Assembly (NCBI RefSeq): GCF_050176255.1
Contig: NZ_JBFXIE010000037.1
DNA from: JBFXIE01 sp050176255
Lineage (GTDB): Bacteria; Pseudomonadota; Gammaproteobacteria; Burkholderiales; Burkholderiaceae_C
DNA: 30,801 bases
Direction: 5' to 3' (one strand)
This document shows positions 21,743 to 28,893 of this stretch, piece by piece. The notes under the pieces are model-generated. The model ran no database searches, had not been told where the DNA came from, and was given only the letters and a program-made list of their open reading frames with translations. Position 1 is the first letter of the stretch. Each line of letters starts with the position of its first letter. A program made the position numbers and the translations under genes.

Positions 21743-22096
21743 TCAAGGCAGCAAGTCAATCCCCAATGGCCGCACCGCCAGCGCAAACAGGCCGAAGCAC
21801 ACCACGGTGATGACCGCGCTGGCCAGCAGGGTCAGGCCAAAGCCCAGGCGCGGCAGCAGCCAGGGGAACGCCAGAAACATCGGCAGCGTGGGCACCACGT
21901 ACCAGAAGGTGTACCAGGCGTGGCTGGCTATTTTTTCTTGCGGCTGCTTTTCCACGTACAGCCAGATCAGCGCAAGAAAGGTCACCAGCGGCAAGGCTGC
22001 CAGCAGGCCACCCAGTTTGTCACTGCGCTTGGCCAATTCAGACACGGCCACCACCACGGCGGCGGTGATCAGGTATTTGGTGATGATCCAGGCCAT
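21743..22096 (-). CDS. DUF3147-type small inner-membrane protein
   Basis: The product is 117 aa, beginning MAWIITKYLITAAVVVAVSE and containing LGGLLAALPLVTFLALIWLY and YVVPTLPMFLAFPWLLPRLG. Four hydrophobic helices are predicted. The fold and the KYLITA..VV..SE start match the DUF3147 family, whose function is unknown. The ATG at 22094-22096 has GAAGGA upstream and is 13 nt after the stop of the Pat-type gene, so it is the last gene of that operon. An open frame runs further upstream but overlaps the preceding gene. Confidence 0.8.
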   Translation of the reverse strand: MAWIITKYLITAAVVVAVSELAKRSDKLGGLLAALPLVTFLALIWLYVEKQPQEKIASHAWYTFWYVVPTLPMFLAFPWLLPRLGFGLTLLASAVITVVCFGLFALAVRPLGIDLLP

Positions 22097-22109
22097 CTGC
22101 GTCCTTCGG

Positions 22110-24818
22110 TCAAAGCTGGTGCACCACCAGCCGAAATTCGGGGTCTTCGTCGAAGGCCCGCACTTCAAAGCCCAGCCGGCGCATCAATTTGAGCATGTTG
22201 GGGTTGTTGGACAGCACCAGGCCCTGCACCTCGGCCAGGCCACGGTCGCGGGCCACTTCCATGATGCTGAGCATCAGGCGCGAGCCCAGGCCGCGGCCGG
22301 CGAAGTCGTCTGCCACCAGCAGGGCGAATTCGCAGCTGGTCTGGTCGGGGTTGGTGACGTAGCGCGACACACCCACGATGCGATCTTTGTGGCAGACCTC
22401 GCCTTCCTCGTCCACCACGCGCTCGCGGTGCACGGCCACCAGGGCCATCTCGCGGTCGTAGTCGATCAGGGTGAAGCGCGCCAGCATGGACGGCGGCAGC
22501 TCTGCCAGCTGCGAGACAAAGCGAAAGTAGCGGCTCTCGGGCGATAGCTCTTTGACCAGGCGCTGCAACATTTGCGCGTCGTCGGGGCGAATGGGACGCA
22601 CCAGGTATTCGCCACCGCCGCGCAGGGGCCACACCTTCTCGTAGCGCGCGGGGTACGGCAGGATGGACAGGTGACTGTAGTGCCCGTGCCCTATCGCCTC
22701 GGCGTGCGCGCCGCCCTGGGCGGCATCGTGGATGACGATGCGTGCATCCACCGCAATGGCGCCGTGCTCATCCACGATCAGGGGGTTGATGTCCATCTCG
22801 CGCAGCTGGGGCAAGGCGCAGACCAGCTCGGACACGCGCAGCAGCACGCTCTCAAGCGCTTCCATGTCCACCGCGCTCGCGCCGCGCCATTCGCCCAGTG
22901 TCTCGGCCACGCGGGAGCGGTCGATCAGGCGCCGTGCCAAAAACTGGTTGAGTGGCGGCAGCTCCATGGCGCGGTCGTTGATCAGCTCGATCATGGTGCC
23001 GCCGGCGCCAAAGGTGATCACCGGGCCAAAGGGCTCGTCGGTCACCAGGCCAATGCAGATTTCGCGTCCGCGGCGGGCGCGGGCCATTTTTTGCACCGAC
23101 ACGCCATTGATGCGCGCACCGGGTTGCTGGCGCGTCACGCGCTGCACCATGTCGGTGTAGGCATCGCGCACAGCCGCGCCGCTGTGCAGGTTGAGCAGCA
23201 CGCCGCCCACGTCGGACTTGTGGGCGATGTCGGGCGAGTCGATCTTGAGCGCCACCGGAAAGCCCAGTTGCGTGGCGATCATCATGGCCTCGTGCGCGTT
23301 GCGCGCCAGCAGCGTCTTGGACACCGGAATGTGAAAGGCCGCCAACAGCGTCTTGGACTCCATCTCGGTGAGGACGTTGCGGCGCTCGGCCAGCACGCTC
23401 TCGATGACCAGGCGCGCGCCTTCGATGTCGGGCTGTGCCAGCGCGGCGGTCAGTGGCGGGGGGGTCTGCTGCAGCAGTTGCTGGTTCTGGTAGAACGAGG
23501 CGATGTTGCCAAACGCGCCCACTGCCGCCTCGGGCGTGCGAAAGGTGGGCAGCTGCGCCGCGCGCAGGATACGGCGTGCCGGAATCACGGTGGCGTCGCC
23601 CATCCAGCACGACAGCAGCGGCTTGGAGGCCAGGCGCTTGGCCTCGGCCAGCACGGCGGCCACGGCCTCGCCGTCAATGCCGGCCTTGGGCGAGAAGATG
23701 GTCAGCACACCGTCGATATGCCGCTCGCGCAGGGCTGCCTCGACCGCAAGGCGGTAGTGGTCGGGCCCGGCATCTTCCGACAGATCGATCAGGTCGGCCA
23801 ACGACGCCTGCGGCGGCAGTTGTGGCGCCAGCGCGGCGCTGCACGGCTCGGACAGCCGCCCCAGCTCCAGACCAATTTCGTTTTCCCAGTCGGCCGCCAG
23901 CACGCCGGGGCCGCCGCCATTGGTGATGATGGCCATGCGCTTGCCCACGGGCCGGTAGCGTGAAGCCAGGCATTTGGCGGCCGAAAACAGCTCGACAAAC
24001 GAGCGCACCCGCACGGCGCCGGCGCGGCGCAGCACGGCGTCAAACACGTCGTCGCTGCCCACGATGGCGGCGCTGTGCGTCTGCGCGGCTTCGTTGCCGG
24101 CGGGCTTGCGCCCGGCTTTCAGCACCACTACCGGCTTGGCATAGGCGGCCGAGCGCAGCGCGCTCATGAAGCGGCGAGCGTTCTGAATGCCCTCCATGTA
24201 AACCACGATGCTTTGCGTGCGCGGGTCGTTGGCCAGAAAGTCCAGTGCTTCGCTCAGGCCCAGGTCGGTGTGTGGCCCCAGCGAGATCACGCTGGAAAAG
24301 CCCACCGCGTTGTTGGCGGCCCAGTCCAGGATGGATGAGGTGAGCGCGCCCGACTGACACACCAGCGCCAGCGACCCCTCGCGCGCCAGCGGCCCCGCAA
24401 CGCTGGCATTGAGCTGCAGTGACGGCCGCTGCATGCCCAGCGAGTTAGGGCCCAGCAGGTGCATGCCCTCGCGCCGCGCAATCTTGCGCAACTGCTCTGC
24501 CTGCTGCGCATCCACACCGCTGGACAGCACCAGCGCCGCGCGGCAGTTGATGCGCCCCGCCACCTCCAGCGCGGCCGCCAGGTCCTGCGGCGGCTGGGCG
24601 ATGAGGGCCAGATCAGCGCGGCTGTGCGCCAGGTCGGCCAGCGTGCCGCTGGTGTGGATGTCCAGATACGTGATCTTGCCGGTGAATTGCTGCGCCTGCA
24701 GCGCATCACGCAGCATTCGGGCGTGGGCTGTTTGCGTGTCGGGCGCGTCGGCAGGGCCGGCCAGCACGACGATGGAGCCGGGGTTGAACAGGGGGTTGAG
24801 GTAGTGCTTGTCCATCAT
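22110..24818 (-). CDS. Pat-type acyl-CoA synthetase (NDP-forming)/GNAT protein acetyltransferase
   Basis: The product is 902 aa. Residues ~10-150 form a CoA-binding Rossmann-like domain (LFNPGSIVVLAGPADAPDTQ, LLGPNSLGMQRPSLQLNASV). Residues ~150-460 form the ligase-CoA domain (SLALVCQSGALTSSILDWAA, VLKAGRKPAGNEAAQTHSAA, MAIITNGGGPGVLAADW). Residues ~480-700 form an ATP-grasp domain (GFPVALKIDSPDIAHKSDVG, ITFGAGGTMIELINDRAMEL). Residues ~725-900 form a GNAT domain (YLVRPIRPDDAQMLQRLVKE, FALLVADDFAGRGLGSRLML). The order matches Pat/PatZ (YfiQ) enzymes, which acetylate lysines and silence acetyl-CoA synthetase. The ATG at 24816-24818 starts the conserved domain; an ATG one codon later is equally possible. 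It is 70 nt downstream of waaA. Confidence 0.9.
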   Translation of the reverse strand: MMDKHYLNPLFNPGSIVVLAGPADAPDTQTAHARMLRDALQAQQFTGKITYLDIHTSGTLADLAHSRADLALIAQPPQDLAAALEVAGRINCRAALVLSSGVDAQQAEQLRKIARREGMHLLGPNSLGMQRPSLQLNASVAGPLAREGSLALVCQSGALTSSILDWAANNAVGFSSVISLGPHTDLGLSEALDFLANDPRTQSIVVYMEGIQNARRFMSALRSAAYAKPVVVLKAGRKPAGNEAAQTHSAAIVGSDDVFDAVLRRAGAVRVRSFVELFSAAKCLASRYRPVGKRMAIITNGGGPGVLAADWENEIGLELGRLSEPCSAALAPQLPPQASLADLIDLSEDAGPDHYRLAVEAALRERHIDGVLTIFSPKAGIDGEAVAAVLAEAKRLASKPLLSCWMGDATVIPARRILRAAQLPTFRTPEAAVGAFGNIASFYQNQQLLQQTPPPLTAALAQPDIEGARLVIESVLAERRNVLTEMESKTLLAAFHIPVSKTLLARNAHEAMMIATQLGFPVALKIDSPDIAHKSDVGGVLLNLHSGAAVRDAYTDMVQRVTRQQPGARINGVSVQKMARARRGREICIGLVTDEPFGPVITFGAGGTMIELINDRAMELPPLNQFLARRLIDRSRVAETLGEWRGASAVDMEALESVLLRVSELVCALPQLREMDINPLIVDEHGAIAVDARIVIHDAAQGGAHAEAIGHGHYSHLSILPYPARYEKVWPLRGGGEYLVRPIRPDDAQMLQRLVKELSPESRYFRFVSQLAELPPSMLARFTLIDYDREMALVAVHRERVVDEEGEVCHKDRIVGVSRYVTNPDQTSCEFALLVADDFAGRGLGSRLMLSIMEVARDRGLAEVQGLVLSNNPNMLKLMRRLGFEVRAFDEDPEFRLVVHQL

Positions 24819-24888
24819 GGTGGACTGATTCTCTGCGATAGCCGCTCTTTTTTGGCGCGCTCGATTGGCCAGCGCCCGCCGGGTGTTG

Positions 24889-26280
24889 TCAGCCGTGCAC
24901 GCCGCTTGCGGCAGAGCGCAGTTGGCCCTGCACCGCCAGCGCAGTGGCTCGGGCTGCGCCGCGGTGGGCCTGGGTGAAGTCCAGGCAGCGCCGGGTGCGC
25001 TGCTGCAGGCGCGGCGGATCCTGCGCCAGGGCAATGGCGGCGGCCACGCCCTCAGCCATGTCGGCCACGCGGTCGGCGGCGCCTGCTTCAACGGCCAGGG
25101 CCGCTGCCTGCGCAAAGTTGAAAGTGTGTGGCCCCAGCACCACGGGACAGCCGCAGGCGGCGGCCTCGATCAGGTTCTGCCCACCCAGCGGCGCAAAGCT
25201 GCCGCCCAACAGCGCCACATGGGCCAAGCTGTAGTACAGCGCCATCTCGCCCAGCGAGTCACCCAGCCACACATCGGCCGGGGCGGGTGCACCGGCCCAC
25301 TGGCTGCGGCACGACACACTCAGGCCCGCCTGTTGACACAGACGCTGCACTTCGTCAAAGCGCTGCGGATGGCGCGGCACGATCAGCCATTGCACCGGCA
25401 TGGCGGGTGCCGTGGATATTTTTGCTTCTGTATTGATAGCTGACAGCGCTTGATTTACAGGAGCTAGAGGCTGTTTTGGCTTTACAACCTCCAGCCACAT
25501 GGCCTCCTCGCCCTCGCGGCTGCTGGCCAGCAGCACCACGGGCCGGGCGCTGGCGGCACGCCAGGCGCGGCCCTGGGCCTGCTGCCCGGGCGACGGCTGC
25601 GCGTCAAATTTGAGATTGCCAAACACGCCCGCCACGGGTGCGCCCACGTCGCGCAGGCGGGCCGCGTCTTGCTCGGTTTGCGCCCACACGGCAGACAGGC
25701 CTGCATAGGCCGGGCGCGACAGCCAGCGCAGGCGGTGAGCGCCAGCAAGCGACTTTTCATTCAGGCGGGCGTTGGCAAGCACCAGCGGAACCTGATGCGC
25801 GCGGCACACCGCCACCAGGTTGGGCCAGATCTCGGTCTCCATCAGGATGCCGATGGCTGGGCGAAACCGGCGCACGAAGCGCCCCACCGCGCCCGGCGTG
25901 TCCCAGGGCTGCCAAACCTGCACATCACCGGGCTGCAGCAGCTTGGCGCCTTCAGCCCTGCCCGTGGCCGTGCCGTGCGTCAGCAGCAGGCGCATGCCAG
26001 GCAGCAGCGCGCGCAGTTCGTTCAGCAAGATGGCAGCGGCGCGCGTCTCGCCCAGCGAGACGGCGTGTATCCAGATCCAATGCGGTTGATCCTGCCCCTG
26101 CGAGGGCGGCGACAGACTGTCCAGCCAGGGCGCATAGTGCCCCAGCCGCTCGGGCACGGCGACGGCGTACCCGGGCTCGGTACGCGCGCGCCGGCGCAGT
26201 TTGCGCATGAGCAAAGGGGTGGCCAGCCACAGGGCCAGGCTGTAGAGCGCCAGGGCAAGCGCGTTTGCAATGCGGTGCAT
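24889..26280 (-). CDS. waaA: 3-deoxy-D-manno-octulosonic acid (Kdo) transferase, with an in-frame repeat insertion
   Basis: WaaA (KdtA) adds Kdo from CMP-Kdo to lipid A precursors at the inner face of the inner membrane. The 463-aa product has an N-terminal membrane helix (ALALYSLALWLATPLLM), the donor-independent motif HAVSLGETRAAAILLNEL, GILMETEIWPNLVAVCRAHQ, LANARLNEKSLAGAHRLRWL and the C-terminal FAPLGGQNLIEAAACGCPVV with GPHTFNF. The start at 26278-26280 was chosen for the helix. Unusually, residues about 266-284 (PKQPLAPVNQALSAINTE) are encoded by a copy of the dispersed palindromic repeat, inserted in frame between the Rossmann-strand LLASSREGEE and LIVPRHPQRF. The gene is otherwise intact and has 72 nt to the upstream mutase. 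Confidence 0.95.
   Translation of the reverse strand: MHRIANALALALYSLALWLATPLLMRKLRRRARTEPGYAVAVPERLGHYAPWLDSLSPPSQGQDQPHWIWIHAVSLGETRAAAILLNELRALLPGMRLLLTHGTATGRAEGAKLLQPGDVQVWQPWDTPGAVGRFVRRFRPAIGILMETEIWPNLVAVCRAHQVPLVLANARLNEKSLAGAHRLRWLSRPAYAGLSAVWAQTEQDAARLRDVGAPVAGVFGNLKFDAQPSPGQQAQGRAWRAASARPVVLLASSREGEEAMWLEVVKPKQPLAPVNQALSAINTEAKISTAPAMPVQWLIVPRHPQRFDEVQRLCQQAGLSVSCRSQWAGAPAPADVWLGDSLGEMALYYSLAHVALLGGSFAPLGGQNLIEAAACGCPVVLGPHTFNFAQAAALAVEAGAADRVADMAEGVAAAIALAQDPPRLQQRTRRCLDFTQAHRGAARATALAVQGQLRSAASGVHG
25430..25483 (+). repeat. Dispersed palindromic repeat, copy R5, inside the waaA coding sequence
   Basis: The sequence has ATTGATAGCTGACAGCGCTT, a centre, then GAGCTAGAGGCTGTTTTGGC. 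It is 54 bp (a multiple of three), and on the minus strand it stays open and is translated as part of WaaA. It is almost the same as copies R1, R4 and R6 in its arms. Confidence 0.85.
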
Positions 26281-26352
26281 GAATGTCTGCGCGCCCCGCC
26301 CGGCGTGCAGCGCGCAGGGCGCATACACGACGGGTGCGGCACAGCAGCCCGC

Positions 26353-27741
26353 CTAGTGCGCGGCGCCGCCCACCTGGGCGCCCGGCTTGACGCGCTGCAG
26401 CAGCGCGAGCATGGCGGCCTCGATGCGGTGCAGGGCGGCTTCGGTGTGGCCCTCAAAGCGCAGCACCAGCACCGGCGTGGTGTTGCTGGCGCGGATCAGG
26501 CCAAAGCCGTCAGGCCAGTCCACGCGCAGGCCGTCGATGGTGCTGATGGCGGCGGGGGCGGCAAACACGCTGGGCGCCAGCGCCTGCAGCTCGCTGGTGA
26601 GGCGGTGGGGCTCGCCTTCTTCGCAAGCCACATTGAGTTCGGGCGTGCTGTGACTGGTGGGAAGCTGGTTCAGCACGGCGCTGGGGTCGGCATGGCGGCT
26701 GAGAATCTCCAGCAGGCGGCAGCCGGCATAGGTGCCGTCGTCAAAGCCGAACCAGCGCTCTTTGAAGAAGATGTGGCCGCTCATCTCGCCGCCCAGCGGC
26801 GCGCCCAGCTCTTTCATGCGGGCCTTGATGAGCGAATGGCCGGTCTTGTACATCACCGGCTCGCCGCCCGCGGCAGCAATGGCAGGCGCCAGGCGCTGGG
26901 TGCACTTCACGTCAAACAAAATGGGCGCGCCCGGAACGCGCGACAGCACGTCCTGCGCAAACAGCATCATCTGCCGGTCGGGGAAGATGTTGCTGCCGTC
27001 CTTGGTGACTATCCCCAGGCGGTCGCCGTCGCCGTCAAAAGCCAGGCCCAGCTCGGCGTCGGTGGTGCGCAGCGCCTCGATCACGTCGCGCAGGTTGTCG
27101 GGCTTGCTGGGGTCTGGGTGGTGGTTGGGGAAGTTGCCGTCCACCTCGGAGAACAGCTCGATCACCTCGCAGCCCAGGGCCCTGAAAATGCCCGGGGCGC
27201 TGGCGCCAGCGATGCCGTTGCCGCTGTCCACCACGATTTTCATGGGCCGCGCCAGCTTCACGTCGCCCACGATGCGCTGTGCGTAGGCCGCCAGCACGTC
27301 GGCCTGGCGCACGCTGCCGCCGCCCTGCAGCTGCCAGCTTTGCTGCTCCATGGTGCGGCGCAGCTGCTGGATGTCGTCGCCGTAGATGGCGCGTCCGGCC
27401 AGCACCATCTTGAAGCCGTTGTAGTCCTTGGGGTTGTGGCTGCCCGTGACCTGGATGCCGCTGCTGCACAGCGTGCTGGCCGCAAAGTACAGCATGGGCG
27501 TGGTCACCATGCCCACGTCGATGACTTCGATGCCCGCATCCACCAGGCCCTGTATCAGCGCCGCCGACAGCGCGGGGCCGGACAGCCGCCCGTCGCGCCC
27601 CACGGCCACCGTGTGCTCGCCCTGGGCGCGTGCCGCAGTGCCAAAAGCCCGGCCCAAAGCGCGGGCGATGGATTCGTCGAGCGTGCTTGGCACGATGCCG
27701 CGGATGTCATAGGCCTTGAAGATGGCGGGAGATGGCTGCAC
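26353..27741 (-). CDS. Phosphomannomutase/phosphoglucomutase (AlgC type)
   Basis: This enzyme interconverts hexose 1- and 6-phosphates to supply LPS and exopolysaccharide precursors. The 462-aa length equals that of P. aeruginosa AlgC (463). Motifs in order: FKAYDIRGIVPSTLDESIAR at the start, VTGSHNPKDYNGFKM around residue 100 (phosphoserine loop), DGDGDRLGIV near 237 (magnesium site), GEMSGHIFFKERWFGFDDGT (sugar specificity) and IRASNTTPVLVLRFEGH (phosphate loop). The GTG start at 27739-27741 (V/M QPSPAIFKAYD) has AAGGA upstream; the open frame extends 69 codons more but those residues are Cys/Ala-rich nonsense. It is upstream of waaA in the same orientation, pointing to an LPS-related operon. 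Confidence 0.93.
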   Translation of the reverse strand: MQPSPAIFKAYDIRGIVPSTLDESIARALGRAFGTAARAQGEHTVAVGRDGRLSGPALSAALIQGLVDAGIEVIDVGMVTTPMLYFAASTLCSSGIQVTGSHNPKDYNGFKMVLAGRAIYGDDIQQLRRTMEQQSWQLQGGGSVRQADVLAAYAQRIVGDVKLARPMKIVVDSGNGIAGASAPGIFRALGCEVIELFSEVDGNFPNHHPDPSKPDNLRDVIEALRTTDAELGLAFDGDGDRLGIVTKDGSNIFPDRQMMLFAQDVLSRVPGAPILFDVKCTQRLAPAIAAAGGEPVMYKTGHSLIKARMKELGAPLGGEMSGHIFFKERWFGFDDGTYAGCRLLEILSRHADPSAVLNQLPTSHSTPELNVACEEGEPHRLTSELQALAPSVFAAPAAISTIDGLRVDWPDGFGLIRASNTTPVLVLRFEGHTEAALHRIEAAMLALLQRVKPGAQVGGAAH

Positions 27742-28150
27742 GGTAAATCCTTGGTTGGAAGTGACGGTTGGCTTGGAGAAATTCGGGACGGCAAACAGGG
27801 CAGCAAACACGGCAGAACAGCGACCCAGGCAATGTCCCGCGCACAAGGCCGCGCACACCGCGCATGCAAGGCCGCGCATTTTAGGCGCCGCCCCTGCTGC
27901 CCCCATTTGATGCGCGGCAGTGGGCAAAACCGCAGTCCGCCACAACACGCATCGCCAAGGCCGGGCAGCCTATCATGGGCCTGTGTCAAACCGCATCCAC
28001 GCCTTCGGGGCCGGTCTTGGCAGGCCGTCTGCCCTGCCCGGCTCTGCTGCAGTCAGACAAACGCCTCACCCAGTGCTATTGAATACATAGCTTCCAGCGC
28101 TTGCCAAACATTGGCTACAGCCATTTTTCTATTGAATCAAGGAGCATGCC
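27742..28150. other. 409-bp divergent intergenic region between the mutase and ogt
   Basis: No gene is supported here. The leftward half is GC-rich with a direct repetition of AAGGCCGCGCA words (27846, 27869). The rightward part holds repeat copy R6 (28079-28138), which abuts the ogt ribosome site. Promoters for both genes must lie here but I cannot place them. Confidence 0.5.
28079..28138 (+). repeat. Dispersed palindromic repeat, copy R6, just upstream of ogt
   Basis: The sequence has ATACATAGCTTCCAGCGCTT, a centre, and GGCTACAGCCATTTTTCTAT. It ends about 12 bp before the ogt start, so its stem would lie in the ogt 5' leader and might affect translation. Confidence 0.8.
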
Positions 28151-28681
28151 ATGCAATACCCCCGCGACACGCTGCAAAGCCGTAGTGCCACGGCCTTGGG
28201 CGATGTGCGTCTGGCCGCCAGCGCATCCGGGCTGGTGGGTCTGTGGTTTGACGGGCAGCGCCACCTGCCGGCACAGCTCGACGGGCCGGGCGCCTGGCCT
28301 GCGGCCGATGACGACAGCCACCCGGTGCTGCGCGTCGCAGCGCTGCAGGTGCAGCAATATCTGCTGGGCAGCCGCATGCAGTTCGATCTGCCGCTGGATC
28401 TGTCGGGCGGCACGCCTTTTCAGCAGGCCGTGTGGCGCGCGCTACTGGCCATACCGCGCGGCAGCACCATCAGCTATGGCGCTTTGGCCCGGCAGGTCGG
28501 CAACCCTGCCGCCGTGCGTGCCGTGGCCGCGGCCGTGGGACGCAACCCCGTCTGCGTGGTGGTGCCGTGCCACCGCGTGCTGGGTAGCAGCGGCGCATTG
28601 ACAGGCTACGCGGGAGGCCTGCCCCGTAAGGCGGCCCTGCTGCGGCTGGAAGCGGCTGCGTCACAAGCCTTGCTTGTTTGA
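28151..28681 (+). CDS. ogt: Methylated-DNA--protein-cysteine S-methyltransferase
   Basis: Ogt removes alkyl groups from O6-alkylguanine and O4-alkylthymine by irreversible transfer to its own Cys. The 176-aa product has an N-terminal ribonuclease-like domain (residues ~15-85) and the DNA-binding and catalytic domain TPFQQAVWRALLAIPRGSTI, SYGALARQVGNPAAVRAVAA, AVGRNP followed by VVVPCHRVLGSSGALTGYAG. PCHR holds the acceptor Cys and GY the alkylguanine-lid residues. AAGGAG precedes the ATG. Without an AdaA domain it is the simple Ogt type. Repeat copy R6 forms part of its leader. Confidence 0.95.
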   Translation: MQYPRDTLQSRSATALGDVRLAASASGLVGLWFDGQRHLPAQLDGPGAWPAADDDSHPVLRVAALQVQQYLLGSRMQFDLPLDLSGGTPFQQAVWRALLAIPRGSTISYGALARQVGNPAAVRAVAAAVGRNPVCVVVPCHRVLGSSGALTGYAGGLPRKAALLRLEAAASQALLV

Positions 28682-28740
28682 TCGGCAGCATGTCGGGTCC
28701 CGTTGCGTCGCCCGCCCGGCGGGCCATTACACTCAGAAAC

Positions 28741-28893
28741 ATGTCAAGCATCGCCGCCGTTGCTCAGCCTGCCGCGCAACCCACCGGATTGCCGTCGGTG
28801 ATGCCTGCCTGCGCGCACGGCTGGCGCATGTATGCCGCCTGCTGCGGCTGCGCCGTGGACATGGGCTTTGGGGGGCTGCCGCGTGGCCAATGA
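28741..28893 (+). CDS. Possible 50-aa leader ORF overlapping the sensor gene start
   Basis: The frame starts at ATG 28741, reads MSSIAAVAQPAAQPTGLPSV, contains the Cys cluster AACCGCAVD, and ends in TGA at 28891-28893, overlapping the GTG proposed for the sensor (28883-28885). The overlap would permit translational coupling. There is no family recognition, and the sensor might instead start at ATG 28832. It may simply be chance. Confidence 0.25.
   Translation: MSSIAAVAQPAAQPTGLPSVMPACAHGWRMYAACCGCAVDMGFGGLPRGQ

Noticed and set aside
22572..23963. 463-codon open frame on the plus strand
   Set aside because: It is antisense to the Pat-type gene; composition is that of a shadow frame.
25669..28185. 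838-codon open frame on the plus strand
   Set aside because: It is a GC-rich shadow of waaA and the phosphomutase, both of which have clear motifs on the minus strand.
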